Assembly: GCF_030913365.1 (NCBI RefSeq)
Contig: NZ_CP133160.1
Coordinates: forward strand, 3,944,001 to 4,008,000
Reading direction: 5' to 3'
DNA from: Stenotrophomonas sp. 24(2023)
GTDB taxonomy: Bacteria > Pseudomonadota > Gammaproteobacteria > Xanthomonadales > Xanthomonadaceae
Length of the DNA: 64,000 nucleotides
Under the pieces are notes generated by a model. It ran no database searches and was not told where the DNA came from. It saw only the letters and a program-made list of their open reading frames with translations. Both the position numbers and the translations under genes were made by a program. Positions 40,462 to 50,388 of this stretch are shown here, in pieces. How positions within the stretch are numbered: position 1 is the stretch's first letter; every line of letters starts with the position of its first letter.

Positions 40462-42735
40462 TCAGAATTCCTGCCAGTCGCCGTCATCGCTGGTGGGCGC
40501 GCGTCGCGGACTGGGCCGCGGTGCCGGTACGCGCGGGCGGGGCGCGGCCGGGCGCTGCACCGGGGGTTCGGTCATGCGTGGTGCCAGCTGGGCGACGGCG
40601 GCCTGGACCGCCACGGCGACCTGGTTGTCCAGCCGGAAGATCGCCACGGCATCGGCCAACTGCCCGGCCTGTTCTTCCATCGCACGCGCGGCGGCGGTGG
40701 CTTCTTCCACCAGCGCGGCGTTCTGCTGGGTGGTCTCGTCCATCTGCACCACGGTCTGGTTGACCTGCTCGATGCCGGCGGACTGTTCCTGCGAGGCGGC
40801 GGAGATCTCGGCCATGATGTCGGTCACGCGCTGCACCGAGGCGACGATCTCGCCCATGGTGGCGCCGGCCTTGTGCACCAGGGCCGAGCCATCGCTGACC
40901 TTGCCGACCGAATCATCGATCAGGCCCTTGATTTCCTTGGCGGCGGCGGCCGAGCGCTGGGCGAGGGTACGCACTTCGCTGGCGACCACGGCGAAGCCAC
41001 GGCCCTGTTCACCGGCACGGGCGGCTTCGACGGCGGCGTTCAGCGCCAGGATGTTGGTCTGGAAGGCGATGCCGTCGATGACCGAGATGATCTCGGCGAT
41101 CTTCTTCGAGGAGGCTTCGATGGCCGACATGGTGCTGACCACCTGGCCGACTACCTCGCCGCCCTGCGAGGCCACGCCCTGCGCGCCGATGGCCAGCTGG
41201 TTGGCCTGGCGGGCGTGTTCGGCGTTCTGGCGCACGGTGGAGGTCAGTTCCTCCATCGAGGCGGCGGTTTCTTCCAGGTTGGCGGCCTGCTGTTCGGTAC
41301 GGCGCGACAGGTCGCTGTTGCCCGAGGCGATCTCGCCGGCGGCCTGGGTGATGCTGCCGGTGGCAGCCTGGATCTGGCCGACAATCTGGGTCAGCTGGCT
41401 GACAGTGGCGTTGGCGTCGTCGCGCATGGTGGCGAACACACCCTGGAAGTCGCCCTGCATGCGCGCGGTCAGGTCGCCTTCGGCGATGGCCGACAGCAGC
41501 TGCGAGAGCTTGCCCAGGTTGGCATCGCTGACCGCCATCATCGCATTGAGGTTGTCCAGCATCACGCGGAAATCGTGATCGAACTGCTGTGCGTCGCCGC
41601 GCTGGCTGAAGTCGCCAGCAGCGGCCGCGCCGGCCAGGTGCTTGATCTGGGCATTGATGCGGCCCAGGTTGGCCTTGACCGTATCCACGGTGGTGGTCAG
41701 TGCGGCCTTTTCGCCGGGGTAGCGCGGCACATCCCGGCTGAGATCGCCCACCGCGTACTGCTGCACCACGGCCAGCACGTCGTGCAGGGTCTGTACGTGG
41801 CTGCCGACCAGATCGTTGGTTTCGCGCACCATCAGCCCGTATTCGCCGGGGAAGGGGCTGGCATCGATGCGGTAGCCCAGTTCGCCGGCATCATGGCGGC
41901 GGGCCATGTCGCGCTGGGCGCTGATGACCTTGTGCAGCTGGTCCTGCATGGTGGCCATGGCATCGAGCAGGCGGCCGGTCTCATCATGCGGCTGCGGGCC
42001 GATGGCGCTGTCCAGGCGGCCACGGGCGATGCCTTCGGCCACGGCGGTGGCCTGTTTGAGCGGGCGGGCGATGCGGTTGCCGATCAGCCAGCTCAAGGCC
42101 AGCACGATCAGCACCAGCACGCCGCCGGCGGCGGTCATGATGCCGGTGAAGGCCAGGGCCTGGGCCTGGATGTCGTCCAGGTAGACGCCGCTGGTGACCA
42201 CCCAGTTCCAGGGCTTGAACAGGCCCGAATAGCTGACCTTGGCCACGGGTTTCTCGCTGCCGGGCTTGGGCCAGGTGTAGTTGACGTAGCCACCGCCGGC
42301 CTTGGCCGCATCGACCTGCAGCAGGTACACCGGCACGCCGTCGGCGCCCTTGAAATCCTTGACGTTGGTGTTCTCCAGATCCTTGCGGAACGGGTGCATC
42401 AACAGTTCGTAACCGGTGTCGAACACGTTGTAGTAGAACGTATCGCCCTCGGCGCGCATCGACTCCAGCGCCTGCAGCGCGGCGGCCTTGGCCTGCGGTT
42501 CGCTGAGTTCGCCGGTCGTGGCCAGGCGCTGGTAATGCTCCAGGATGCCATTGCTGAGTTCGACCTGGACCTTCAACGCGGTTTCGCGGGTCTGCACCAG
42601 GTCCAGGTACTGCATGCGCGCTGCGATCACCGACAGCGCGATCACGCCCAGCGCGATCAGCACGGTGAGCAGGTTCAGCTTGCGCCGGACGGAGAGATTG
42701 CCGAAGTAGTGTTGCCAGCGTTGCAGGAGGGTCAT
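40462..42735 (-). CDS. Methyl-accepting chemotaxis protein with single-Cache (sCache_2-like) sensor
   Basis: The 757-residue receptor has a membrane helix at about 20-40, a periplasmic single-Cache domain (about 45-185, with [20 protein letters not shown] and [15 protein letters not shown]), a second helix near 190-215 and a HAMP domain. A further HAMP-like stretch follows ([20 protein letters not shown]), then the signalling domain centred on [20 protein letters not shown]. The extreme C-terminus is DWQEF, a CheR/CheB-tethering pentapeptide of the xWxxF type. Single-Cache sensors often bind small carboxylates; the ligand is unknown. The start at 42735 fits a membrane-anchored N-terminus, and a sigma-28-like promoter lies upstream. 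Confidence 0.93.
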   Translation of the reverse strand: MTLLQRWQHYFGNLSVRRKLNLLTVLIALGVIALSVIAARMQYLDLVQTRETALKVQVELSNGILEHYQRLATTGELSEPQAKAAALQALESMRAEGDTFYYNVFDTGYELLMHPFRKDLENTNVKDFKGADGVPVYLLQVDAAKAGGGYVNYTWPKPGSEKPVAKVSYSGLFKPWNWVVTSGVYLDDIQAQALAFTGIMTAAGGVLVLIVLALSWLIGNRIARPLKQATAVAEGIARGRLDSAIGPQPHDETGRLLDAMATMQDQLHKVISAQRDMARRHDAGELGYRIDASPFPGEYGLMVRETNDLVGSHVQTLHDVLAVVQQYAVGDLSRDVPRYPGEKAALTTTVDTVKANLGRINAQIKHLAGAAAAGDFSQRGDAQQFDHDFRVMLDNLNAMMAVSDANLGKLSQLLSAIAEGDLTARMQGDFQGVFATMRDDANATVSQLTQIVGQIQAATGSITQAAGEIASGNSDLSRRTEQQAANLEETAASMEELTSTVRQNAEHARQANQLAIGAQGVASQGGEVVGQVVSTMSAIEASSKKIAEIISVIDGIAFQTNILALNAAVEAARAGEQGRGFAVVASEVRTLAQRSAAAAKEIKGLIDDSVGKVSDGSALVHKAGATMGEIVASVQRVTDIMAEISAASQEQSAGIEQVNQTVVQMDETTQQNAALVEEATAAARAMEEQAGQLADAVAIFRLDNQVAVAVQAAVAQLAPRMTEPPVQRPAAPRPRVPAPRPSPRRAPTSDDGDWQEF
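40667..41343 (-). repeat. Near-identical receptor signalling block, copy 1
   Basis: About 677 bases encoding the receptor signalling domain are nearly identical to 43171-43847; I counted only a few differing bases by eye. Copy 3 at 47882-48544 is slightly more diverged. Confidence 0.9.
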
Positions 42736-42804
42736 CACGCAGAACCAGGACGGGCGGCAGGCGGTGCCGGTACCGGTCACGGCACACATGCGGTGACAGA
42801 ACGG

Positions 42805-42831
42805 TTATCGGCCGGTAGTGGCCGAGGTTGA
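42805..42831 (-). promoter_or_regulatory. Sigma-28 (FliA)-like promoter
   Basis: TCAACCTC, 11 bases, GCCGATAA on the minus strand. The -10 is a perfect consensus; the -35 is partial. The predicted leader before the receptor start at 42735 is about 60 bases. Confidence 0.75.
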
Positions 42832-42916
42832 GCGTTGTGCGGACCGCGTATTCATGTCGCGGGGGAGGGGCGGGGGCGCAGGGGCGCGCCATGCCGTTGG
42901 TTGCCGTGCGGCCCAT

Positions 42917-42946
42917 AAAAAACGCCCCGGCGCTGGGCCGGGGCGT
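42917..42946 (-). terminator. Intrinsic terminator after second receptor gene
   Basis: On minus, a 9-base perfect stem ACGCCCCGG / CCGGGGCGT with a 7-base loop is followed by TTTTTT. It separates the receptor at 42975 from the next promoter. Confidence 0.92.
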
Positions 42947-42974
42947 CTGCAGGGTGTCAGCGGCGTGGCGGCCT

Positions 42975-45350
42975 TCAGAACTCCTGCCAGTCTCCATCGG
43001 CCAGTTCGGCAGCAACCGAGCGGCCGCCGCTGGCGCGGCGCGGGGCCAGGGCGGCAGCGGCCACCGGCTTGGCGGCACGCGCGACCGGCGCCGGACGCAC
43101 CGGGGCGGCGACCACCACCTCGTCGGCTTCTTCCAGGGTGAACACCGACACCGCATCGCTGAGGTGGCCGGCCTGTTCTTCCATCGCACGCGCGGCGGCG
43201 GTGGCTTCTTCCACCAGCGCGGCGTTCTGCTGGGTGGTCTCGTCCATCTGCACCACGGTCTGGTTGACCTGCTCGATGCCGGCGGACTGTTCCTGCGAGG
43301 CGGCGGAGATCTCGGCCATGATGTCGGTCACGCGCTGCACCGAGGCGACGATCTCGCCCATGGTGGCGCCGGCCTTGTGCACCAGGGCCGAGCCATCGCT
43401 GACCTTGCCGACCGAATCATCGATCAGGCCCTTGATTTCCTTGGCGGCGGCGGCCGAGCGCTGGGCGAGGGTACGCACTTCGCTGGCGACCACGGCGAAG
43501 CCACGGCCCTGTTCACCGGCACGGGCGGCTTCGACGGCGGCGTTCAGCGCCAGGATGTTGGTCTGGAAGGCGATGCCGTCGATGACCGAGATGATCTCGG
43601 CGATCTTCTTCGAGGAGGCTTCGATGGCCGACATGGTGGTGACCACCTGGCCGACCACCTCGCCGCCCTGCGAGGCCACGCCCTGCGCGCCGATGGCCAG
43701 CTGGTTGGCCTGGCGGGCGTGTTCGGCGTTCTGGCGCACGGTGGAGGTCAGTTCCTCCATCGAGGCGGCGGTTTCTTCCAGGTTGGCGGCCTGCTGTTCG
43801 GTACGGCGCGACAGGTCGCTGTTGCCCGAGGCGATTTCGCCGGCGGCCGAGTTGATCGCGCGGCTGGACTGCTTGATGCGGGTGACGATCTCGCTCAGCT
43901 GCGCGGCGGTGGCGTTGGCATCGTCACGCATGCGGGCGAACACGCCCTGGAAGTCGCCATGCATGCGCACGGTCAGGTCGCCCTGCGACAGGGCGGCCAG
44001 CAGGCCGGAGACCTGCTCGATGCTGCTGGAGTTGGCGTCCAGCAGGCCATTGATCTGCTGGGCCAGCTGCAGGAAGAAGCCATCCTTGCCGTCAGCCACG
44101 ATGCGGCCGGACAGGTCGCCGGCAGCGGCCTGGGCGATGACGCGGGCCACTTCGGCTTCGACCAGGGCTTCGGGCGTACGGTCGCGCCATTCCACCACGT
44201 AGCCGACGGTTTCGCCTTCTTCGTTGCGGATGGTCGATACCACCTGGGCGAACTGGGCATCGCCATAGCGCATCGGGCGGCGGGCGACGCCGTTCTGCTT
44301 CAGGTTGGACAGCAGGGAGGCGTCCAGTTCGCCGCCGTGCTCCAGCACGGTGACCGGGCGGCCGACCAGCGAGGCCTGCGGATCGAAGTCCGGAAGGTCC
44401 TGGCGCACCTCGTCCTGGTACTGCACCAGCGACTGCTGCAGGGCGCGGTTGGCGTAGACGATGGTGTTGCTGGCGTCGCTGAGGAACACGCCGGTGGAGC
44501 TGTAATCCAGGGCGGTGCGGATGCGCAGGTTCTCGCGGGCGACGGCGGCATCGGTCTCGATGCGCTCGCGCAGGTCGCGCTGCATGCGCTGCATGGCCTG
44601 CATCAGCTCGCCCACTTCGTCCTTGCGGCTGACATCGATGTGGCCATCGAGCTTGCCGCCGGCCACATCGTTGGCCACGGACACCGCGCCGCGCACGCTG
44701 CCGACCAGGGCGCGGGCGAACAGCCACACCAGCACCAGGCCCAGCACGGCGCCGCCGAGCAGGGCGATGGCCATCAGCAGGGCCGAGGCGGAATAGGTGG
44801 AGGATGCCTGCTCGCGCGAAGCGCGGGCCAGGCGGTTGTCTTCGGCAATCAGCGCTTCCAGCGCTGCGGTCGCCTTGTTGTGCTTGGTGCGGGTTTCGCC
44901 GACGAAGGTATCGATGGCGTCGTCCGGCAGGTCCAGTTCGAGCATTTCGGTGACGCTGTCATAGGAGGTCAGGGCTCCTTTCCAGTCGGCGGCGAAGGCA
45001 TCGAACAGCTTCTTCTGCTGGGCGTTGTCGATCATCTTCGGGTAGTCGACGATCGACTTGTCCATGCGCGTGCGGACGTCCTTGGCGCGGTTGCGCGCTT
45101 CGGCCTTCACGTCGTCGCTGGCGCGGATCAACTGCTGGTAGGCGGCATTGCGGTATTCACCGACCATGCCACGCATCTCGCCGGCCATGCGGATGCTCTC
45201 CATGCGGGAGCTGGCCAGTTCGGTGGTGACGTTGTTCAGCGAGTGCAGGCCACGGTAGGCGACGATGCCCTGCAGCAGCATCACCAGCAGGATGACGCCG
45301 AAGGTCAGCAGCAGCTTGGGCATCAGTTTGAGGTTGTTGATCCACGGCAT
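42975..45350 (-). CDS. Methyl-accepting chemotaxis protein with four-helix-bundle sensor and PAS domain
   Basis: The 791-residue receptor has a first membrane helix at about 12-30, a helical periplasmic ligand region of the 4HB type (about 35-185) and a second helix ([22 protein letters not shown]). HAMP follows, then a PAS domain at about 265-385 ([38 protein letters not shown]), a second HAMP-like region and the signalling domain. It ends DGDWQEF, a tether for CheR and CheB. The cytoplasmic PAS suggests that redox or an internal cue is read along with an external one. The small exported-protein gene lies 99 bases upstream on the same strand, with a sigma-28-like promoter before that. Confidence 0.93.
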   Translation of the reverse strand: MPWINNLKLMPKLLLTFGVILLVMLLQGIVAYRGLHSLNNVTTELASSRMESIRMAGEMRGMVGEYRNAAYQQLIRASDDVKAEARNRAKDVRTRMDKSIVDYPKMIDNAQQKKLFDAFAADWKGALTSYDSVTEMLELDLPDDAIDTFVGETRTKHNKATAALEALIAEDNRLARASREQASSTYSASALLMAIALLGGAVLGLVLVWLFARALVGSVRGAVSVANDVAGGKLDGHIDVSRKDEVGELMQAMQRMQRDLRERIETDAAVARENLRIRTALDYSSTGVFLSDASNTIVYANRALQQSLVQYQDEVRQDLPDFDPQASLVGRPVTVLEHGGELDASLLSNLKQNGVARRPMRYGDAQFAQVVSTIRNEEGETVGYVVEWRDRTPEALVEAEVARVIAQAAAGDLSGRIVADGKDGFFLQLAQQINGLLDANSSSIEQVSGLLAALSQGDLTVRMHGDFQGVFARMRDDANATAAQLSEIVTRIKQSSRAINSAAGEIASGNSDLSRRTEQQAANLEETAASMEELTSTVRQNAEHARQANQLAIGAQGVASQGGEVVGQVVTTMSAIEASSKKIAEIISVIDGIAFQTNILALNAAVEAARAGEQGRGFAVVASEVRTLAQRSAAAAKEIKGLIDDSVGKVSDGSALVHKAGATMGEIVASVQRVTDIMAEISAASQEQSAGIEQVNQTVVQMDETTQQNAALVEEATAAARAMEEQAGHLSDAVSVFTLEEADEVVVAAPVRPAPVARAAKPVAAAALAPRRASGGRSVAAELADGDWQEF
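43171..43847 (-). repeat. Near-identical receptor signalling block, copy 2
   Basis: Aligned with 40667-41343 at a constant offset of 2504 bases. The encoded proteins differ at one position (VVSTM versus VVTTM) over more than 200 residues. Confidence 0.9.
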
Positions 45351-45449
45351 GGGCGGTCCAATCTCCAATGGCAGGCGCCCATGGGCCACGGGCCCGGGCG
45401 CGTCAGCCACGCCGGCACCGGGCCGGCATGGCAGGTCGGTAACGGCGTA

Positions 45450-45833
45450 TTACTTGATGTTGGCCAGCTTCAGGCCGGCCGGCGAGCTGACTTCGATTTC
45501 GGCGCGCGAGGCATCGCGCTGGATCTTGCCGATCACGCAGACGGTCTTGCCTTCCAGGGTTTCCAGCGGGAAGTTGAACTTGCCGCGGTTCTCGCCGGCG
45601 ATGCGCGCGGAGAAGGTGTGGCGCGGGAAGGCGCCGCCCATGTACAGGAAGGTCGGCTGGCCTTCGGAGCCTTCGGCGTAGCGGGCCTTTTCGACCTTGC
45701 CACAGACCATGCCGTCCTTGCCGACCGAGCGCGGCGCCAGTTCCGGCGGGATCATCTCGGCCGACTGGGCGAAGGCGGTCGAGGCGGTGGCAGCCAGCGC
45801 GGCGGCCGAAACGAAAGCAAGCAGGGACTTCAT
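45450..45833 (-). CDS. Small exported protein in the chemotaxis region, unknown function
   Basis: The 127-residue product starts MKSLLAFVSAAALAATASTAFAQ, a signal peptide cleaved after AFA, leaving about 105 residues. The mature part contains GMVCGKVEKARYAEG, FLYMGGAFPRHTFSARI and GKTVCVIGKIQ, a pattern that suggests a small OB-fold-like beta barrel; the two cysteines could form a disulfide. GGAGAA precedes the start at 45833. It lies between cheW and a receptor gene and has a sigma-28-like promoter, which suggests coordinate expression with motility. I do not know a function for it. Confidence 0.75.
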   Translation of the reverse strand: MKSLLAFVSAAALAATASTAFAQSAEMIPPELAPRSVGKDGMVCGKVEKARYAEGSEGQPTFLYMGGAFPRHTFSARIAGENRGKFNFPLETLEGKTVCVIGKIQRDASRAEIEVSSPAGLKLANIK

Positions 45834-45908
45834 CGGGTGGTTCTCCGGGGATGGTGGCAGGGCGGGCCGGGGCTCGCGCGCTCCTGCGCGTGCCGGCTCC
45901 TTCACCCC

Positions 45909-45935
45909 CTATCGGCGGGAGTGAAGGGAACTGAA
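45909..45935 (-). promoter_or_regulatory. Sigma-28 (FliA)-like promoter
   Basis: TTCAGTTC, 11 bases, GCCGATAG on minus, about 75 bases upstream of the exported-protein start. It may also serve the receptor downstream. Confidence 0.65.
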
Positions 45936-45973
45936 GGGTGGGGTGAACAAAATGTGCAGGCCGGCACGCAGGG

Positions 45974-46465
45974 TCAGGCGGCCGCGTCCTCGGTAAGGGC
46001 GGCCTGGCCCATGTCGGCGCTGTCCAGCAGGGTTTCGATGTCCAGCAGGATCAGCATGCGGTCGTCCTGGGTACCGATGCCGGAAATGAAGCGCGTGTCC
46101 ACCGCGGCGCCGAACTCGGGCGTGGGGCGGATCTGCTCGGCCGACAGCGGGATGACATCGGACACGCTGTCCACCACGATGCCGACCACGCGGTTGTCCA
46201 CGTTCAGCACGATCATCACGGTGAAGGCATCGTAGCGGGCATTGTCCAGGCGCAGCTTCAGGCGCAGGTCGATCACCGGCACGATGGTGCCGCGCAGGTT
46301 GATCACGCCCTTGATGTAGTCCGGTGCGTCCGGTACGCGGGTGACGGCATCGTAGCCGCGGATTTCCTGGACCTTGAGGATGTCCACGCCGTAGTGCTCG
46401 GCGCCAAGGGTGAAGCTGAGGTACTCGCCGCCAGAGCTGTCGGTGGCGTGGGTCTTGTCGTTCAT
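45974..46465 (-). CDS. cheW: CheW, chemoreceptor-kinase coupling protein
   Basis: The 163-residue product is a single CheW domain (EYLSFTLGAEHYGVDILKVQEIRGYDAVTRVPDAPDYIKGVINLRGTIVPVIDLR and so on) and links CheA to receptors in the array. It has a short polar N-terminus and an acidic C-terminal tail. It is transcribed alone from a very good sigma-28-like promoter 43 bases upstream. Two CheA kinases are encoded in the window; which one this CheW serves cannot be told from sequence. Confidence 0.96.
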   Translation of the reverse strand: MNDKTHATDSSGGEYLSFTLGAEHYGVDILKVQEIRGYDAVTRVPDAPDYIKGVINLRGTIVPVIDLRLKLRLDNARYDAFTVMIVLNVDNRVVGIVVDSVSDVIPLSAEQIRPTPEFGAAVDTRFISGIGTQDDRMLILLDIETLLDSADMGQAALTEDAAA

Positions 46466-46507
46466 CGAGGGGTCCTGGTTCGGCCGGTGGGCCCGGTGTC
46501 AGGACCG

Positions 46508-46534
46508 GTATCGGCCTGGGGCCGGATGACTTTA
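46508..46534 (-). promoter_or_regulatory. Sigma-28 (FliA)-like promoter of cheW
   Basis: TAAAGTCA, 11 bases, GCCGATAC on minus. This is the best match in the window to the TAAAGTTT / GCCGATAA consensus. Confidence 0.85.
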
Positions 46535-46692
46535 GGTGGGGTGGGGGTGGCGCGCGGGCGCCGGTGGCGGCCGGGTCGTGGCGGGACGGGCCCGGCAGCA
46601 TCGGCTGTCAGTCCACTGGCGCGCCCAGCGCGCGGCTTTCGCAGCCTGGGCGAAAGGCGGCCGGCTGGCAGTCGGCGCTATCGGCGATCCGC

Positions 46693-47466
46693 CTACAGTT
46701 CGCCGTTCTTGCGGGCGCTGCGCTGACGGTCGATGCGGAAGATGTAGCGCTGGATGGCGCTGTCCCCGCCCCGGGGCAGGTCATCGAAGCGCATGCCGAC
46801 GCGCTTGACCTCGGTACTGTTGGGCAGGCGCTGCGGCAGCAGGTTGCAGACCACCAGGGTGACGGCCAGGTCCGGGCCTTCGGGAATCGAGAGCTGGGCG
46901 CTGTAGCGCTTCTGCAGGGTGAACACCTGGCAGTCGGCCGGGACCGTGACCGCCAGGCCGCCGCCACTGATATCCACCACGCGCATGGCCAGCGCATTGC
47001 CGCGGTCGTCAGCGGCGGGCAGGATCAACTGCGGTGAATCGGTGATCGGGGTTTCCAGCCGGTACAGTTCGCGCCGCTGCAGATGGACCAGTTCGTCCGG
47101 CAGCGGGGCCTGGAAGGCGACGCGGCCCTCGTTGTCCACGCGCTGCAGGTCCTGCAGGTGGAAGCGCACCATCACCCGGTCCAGCTGGGCAAAACAAAGC
47201 AGGAAGCCGGCCTGTTCGGCGGCACGGTTGGAGGCTTCGTGCGGGCTGCCATCCAGCAGCAGCTGGTCCTCGTCCTCGTCCACGTCCAGCAGGGCGGTGG
47301 GGAAGGAGCGATCACGGCCATCGATGTGGGCGTTGATCAGCGAGCGCTGGTCGATCAGGGCCCGCAACAGCTGGCGCACCTGGCGCGGGTTGCGGACCAG
47401 GAAGCGTTCGTCCGCGGCATCGTCTGCGGCGGTGGAGGAAAGGGCAGTGTCGTGGCCGTCGGACAT
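46693..47466 (-). CDS. YcgR-like flagellar brake protein with PilZ domain
   Basis: The 257-residue protein has an N-terminal YcgR domain ([29 protein letters not shown]) and a C-terminal PilZ domain with the cyclic-di-GMP motifs RRELYR (RxxxR) near residue 132 and DISGGG (D/NxSxxG) near 165. YcgR-type proteins bind the flagellar motor when cyclic di-GMP is high and slow swimming. This connects to RpfG elsewhere in the window, which degrades that messenger. A possible sigma-28 promoter lies about 55 bases upstream. The 227 bases between this gene and cheW show no other gene. Confidence 0.9.
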   Translation of the reverse strand: MSDGHDTALSSTAADDAADERFLVRNPRQVRQLLRALIDQRSLINAHIDGRDRSFPTALLDVDEDEDQLLLDGSPHEASNRAAEQAGFLLCFAQLDRVMVRFHLQDLQRVDNEGRVAFQAPLPDELVHLQRRELYRLETPITDSPQLILPAADDRGNALAMRVVDISGGGLAVTVPADCQVFTLQKRYSAQLSIPEGPDLAVTLVVCNLLPQRLPNSTEVKRVGMRFDDLPRGGDSAIQRYIFRIDRQRSARKNGEL

Positions 47467-47520
47467 GAAGTGAGCGATCTGGGGCGGTAGCCGCGGTGCC
47501 GGAGCACGCGCTTGTGAGGA

Positions 47521-47547
47521 ATATCGGCCCGGTGGGCAGATAATGAA
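47521..47547 (-). promoter_or_regulatory. Possible sigma-28-like promoter of the PilZ gene
   Basis: TTCATTAT, 11 bases, GCCGATAT on minus. The -10 is good; the -35 is weak. Confidence 0.5.
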
Positions 47548-47640
47548 GCGTGAATTCCATCACTTTATACGCAGCGTTCGCCTGATCCGCCACCCTGCAG
47601 TGCATCACGTCCGGCAGGGTGGCAGCGCTGCGCGCACCGG

Positions 47641-47665
47641 CGCCACCGGGGGATGCCCGGTGGCG
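47641..47665 (-). terminator. Hairpin after third receptor gene
   Basis: A perfect 10-base stem CGCCACCGGG / CCCGGTGGCG with a 5-base loop, 12 bases past the stop; no U-tract. A second inverted repeat (GCCACCCTGC / GCAGGGTGGC) lies at 47589-47623. Confidence 0.5.
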
Positions 47666-47676
47666 TGGCGCTGGCC

Positions 47677-49929
47677 TCAGAACTCCTGCCAGTCGCTCTC
47701 GCTTGCCAGTGCCGGCTGAGCAGCGCGGGCGGCACGCACGGGCATGGCCGGGCGCGCCGCCGGGGCGGGCCGGCGCGCGAGGGTCGCCGGTGCCGGCACG
47801 GCGGCCAGGGGCGCGGCAACGACGGTGGCCACCGGCTGGCCCGCCAGGCGGAAGATCGCCACGGCCTCGGTCAGCTGCACGGCCTGTTCTTCCATCGCAC
47901 GCGCGGCGGCGGTGGCTTCTTCCACCAGCGCGGCGTTCTGCTGGGTGGTCTCGTCCATCTGCACCACGGTCTGGTTGACCTGCTCGATGCCGGCGGACTG
48001 CTCCTGCGAGGCGGCGGAGATCTCGGCCATGATGTCGGTCACGCGCTGTACCGAGGCGACGATCTCGCCCATGGTTTCGCCGGCCTTGTGCACCAGGGCG
48101 GAACCGTCGCCGACCTTGGCCACCGAATCATCGATCAGGCCCTTGATCTCCTTGGCGGCGGCGGCCGAGCGCTGGGCGAGGGTACGCACTTCGCTGGCGA
48201 CCACGGCGAAGCCGCGGCCCTGTTCACCGGCACGGGCGGCTTCGACGGCGGCGTTCAGCGCCAGGATGTTGGTCTGGAAGGCGATGCCGTCGATGACCGA
48301 GATGATCTCGGCAATCTTCTTCGAGGAGGCTTCGATGGCCGACATGGTGGTGACCACCTGGCCGACTACCTCGCCGCCCTGCGAGGCCACGCCCTGCGCG
48401 CCGATGGCCAGCTGGTTGGCCTGGCGGGCGTGTTCGGCGTTCTGGCGCACGGTGGAGGTCAGTTCCTCCATCGAGGCGGCGGTTTCTTCCAGGTTGGCGG
48501 CCTGCTGTTCGGTACGGCGCGAGAGGTCGTTGTTGCCGGCAGCGATCTCGCCAGCAGCGCCGTTGATGCTGCGTGCCGCGGCCTGGATGCCGCCGACGAT
48601 GCGGGTCAGCTGGGTGACCGTGGTGTTGGCATCGTCGCGCATGGTGGCGAACACGCCGTGGAACTGGCCGTCCATACGTGCGGTCAGGTCGCCTTCGGCA
48701 ATGGCCTGCAGCAGGTGCGACAGCTGGCCCAGGTTGCCATCGGCCACCTGCATCATGGTGTTGAGCTGCTCGATCATCAGCTTGAAATCGTGGGCGAAAC
48801 GATCGGCATCGCCGCGCTGGCTGAAATCGCCCGCGGCCGCGGCGGCGGCCAGCTGCTGGATCTGGGTGTTGATGGCCAGCAGGCTGGCCTTGGCGGCATC
48901 CATCGATTCGTGCAGTACCGCACGGCTGCCCGGCAGGCGGCGGGCATCCGGGGTGAGGTTGCCGATGGCGTACTGGTTGAGCACATCGATGGCATCGGCG
49001 ATGGCATCCAGGTGTTCGAAGATGACGGTGTTGATGCCAGCGGCCAGCTGCCCGTAAACGCCGGGGAAGTCTTCCGGGATGCGGTGGCTGATGTCCGGGC
49101 CGGCGTGCATCTGCGCCATCCGCTGGGTTTCCTGCGAGAACCGGCGCAGCATCGCGGTCATCTCGCCGGTGGCGGCAAGCATGCGCCCGGCCTCATCGCG
49201 GCTGGTGGCCACGGTGGTGACGCTCAGGTCGCCGCGCGAGACCGCCTGGATGGCCTGCACGGCCTTGCCCAGCGGTCCGGTGACCGCACGCGAGATCACC
49301 ACGGCCAGCACGACGGCCAGCACCAGCAGCAGGACGATGCAGGTGATGATGGCGATGACATTGGTGCGGTGGGTGGCGTTGGCGGCGTCCAGCTTGGCGG
49401 CCATCTGCTCGTCGAGGAAGCTGCCCAGTGCCTTGAGGTCGTCGAACAGCTTGCGGCGCAGCGGGCGCGACTTCTCATCCGAGACCTGCTGGGCCAATGC
49501 GCCATCGCCGGCGGCCACGGCAGCACGCATTTCCGCGTTGGCGCCGAAGTAGGCCGCCGTGGCATTGGCCACCACCTGGTACAGCGCACGTTCCCTGTCG
49601 CTGGCCGGCAGCGCGGCATAGCTGGCCAGCTCCTTGCGCACGACATCGGCAGTGGCATCCATGCGCTTGTTGTAGTCGGCCACCTTGTCGGCCTGGTCCA
49701 GCATGCTCAGCTGGGCCAGTTCAAAGGTGCGGAACTCACCCAGCTGCGAGCGCGCTTCGCCCAGGTGCTGTACCGAGGGGATGTCATTGCCGGCCATGTC
49801 GGCCAGCTGGGCATTGGACTCGTTCAGGCGCAGCAGGGCGAAGATGCCCAGGACGAGGGTCATCAGGGTGGTGAGGGTGAAGCCAAGCGCCAGCTTGCGG
49901 GCGATGGGCAGGTCGTGGAACCACTTCAT
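47677..49929 (-). CDS. Methyl-accepting chemotaxis protein with four-helix-bundle sensor
   Basis: The 750-residue receptor has a first membrane helix at about 14-33 and a 4HB-type periplasmic domain ([23 protein letters not shown] and on to about 190). A second helix ([22 protein letters not shown]) and HAMP follow. A long cytoplasmic spacer with repeated HAMP-like units (GDLSVTT, GDFSQRG, GDLTARM) leads to the signalling domain. The tail is SDWQEF. It differs from the other two receptors at a few signalling-domain positions ([18 protein letters not shown]). GGAG precedes the start at 49929, and a sigma-28-like promoter lies 117 bases upstream of it. Confidence 0.93.
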   Translation of the reverse strand: MKWFHDLPIARKLALGFTLTTLMTLVLGIFALLRLNESNAQLADMAGNDIPSVQHLGEARSQLGEFRTFELAQLSMLDQADKVADYNKRMDATADVVRKELASYAALPASDRERALYQVVANATAAYFGANAEMRAAVAAGDGALAQQVSDEKSRPLRRKLFDDLKALGSFLDEQMAAKLDAANATHRTNVIAIITCIVLLLVLAVVLAVVISRAVTGPLGKAVQAIQAVSRGDLSVTTVATSRDEAGRMLAATGEMTAMLRRFSQETQRMAQMHAGPDISHRIPEDFPGVYGQLAAGINTVIFEHLDAIADAIDVLNQYAIGNLTPDARRLPGSRAVLHESMDAAKASLLAINTQIQQLAAAAAAGDFSQRGDADRFAHDFKLMIEQLNTMMQVADGNLGQLSHLLQAIAEGDLTARMDGQFHGVFATMRDDANTTVTQLTRIVGGIQAAARSINGAAGEIAAGNNDLSRRTEQQAANLEETAASMEELTSTVRQNAEHARQANQLAIGAQGVASQGGEVVGQVVTTMSAIEASSKKIAEIISVIDGIAFQTNILALNAAVEAARAGEQGRGFAVVASEVRTLAQRSAAAAKEIKGLIDDSVAKVGDGSALVHKAGETMGEIVASVQRVTDIMAEISAASQEQSAGIEQVNQTVVQMDETTQQNAALVEEATAAARAMEEQAVQLTEAVAIFRLAGQPVATVVAAPLAAVPAPATLARRPAPAARPAMPVRAARAAQPALASESDWQEF
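47882..48544 (-). repeat. Receptor signalling block, copy 3
   Basis: The same block as at 40667 and 43171, with slightly more substitutions, mainly at its two ends. Confidence 0.85.
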
Positions 49930-50045
49930 GCAGATGCTCCAGGGCAGGGCAATGCGCCTGCGGCAGGGCCGCGGGCACGGGTGGGGTTGCGGAAGGGACC
50001 GACGGAGGGGGTACAGCGAAGGACTACTGCGCGCCGTCACAGCGG

Positions 50046-50072
50046 ATAACGGCGCGGTGGCGATGCACTTTA
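50046..50072 (-). promoter_or_regulatory. Sigma-28 (FliA)-like promoter of third receptor
   Basis: TAAAGTGC, 11 bases, GCCGTTAT on minus, in the 459-base gap between the receptor and cheA. The remainder of that gap holds a REP pair and a hairpin and no gene. Confidence 0.75.
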
Positions 50073-50215
50073 GCGACGGATGTCACATTCGGCGGCGGAT
50101 GGAACGGGGGCGCAATCCCTTTCGTGCGTAACGATTGGAGGGGATTGCGCCGATTCCGGCAGGATCAGGCCGGCGACGGAGGTCGCAGTTCGTGGTGACA
50201 TGGCGCGTAGGGGGT

Positions 50216-50285
50216 GTAGCGCCACGCCATGCCATGCATGGCGGTGGGGACGTCGGTGATTCATCCACGCATGGCGTGGATCTAC
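50216..50285. repeat. Paired REP palindromes
   Basis: A variant copy begins GTAGCGCCACGCCATGC at 50216 (stem CGCCATGC / GCATGGCG) and a standard inverted copy lies at 50262-50285. Confidence 0.8.
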
Positions 50286-50341
50286 CGGGACGGTCGGCGC
50301 TTCAACCACGCGTGGCGGCGGGGCGTGGATCGGCCAGGGCA

Positions 50342-50370
50342 ACGCCGCCCGGTGCATTCACGGGCGGCGT
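50342..50370 (-). terminator. Hairpin after cheA
   Basis: A perfect 10-base stem ACGCCGCCCG / CGGGCGGCGT with a 9-base loop, about 20 bases beyond the cheA stop; only a weak T stretch follows. Confidence 0.55.
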
Positions 50371-50388
50371 GCAGGCCTCGCGGCAGGC

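Noticed and set aside
42828..46235. A 1135-codon open frame on plus across receptor genes
   Set aside because: It runs antisense through two receptor genes, an exported-protein gene and most of cheW; Gly/His-rich low-information sequence shows it is a shadow.
49930..50388. A hidden small gene in the 459-base gap
   Set aside because: The frames there are short and dominated by REP palindromes; only the promoter, REP pair and hairpin are supported.
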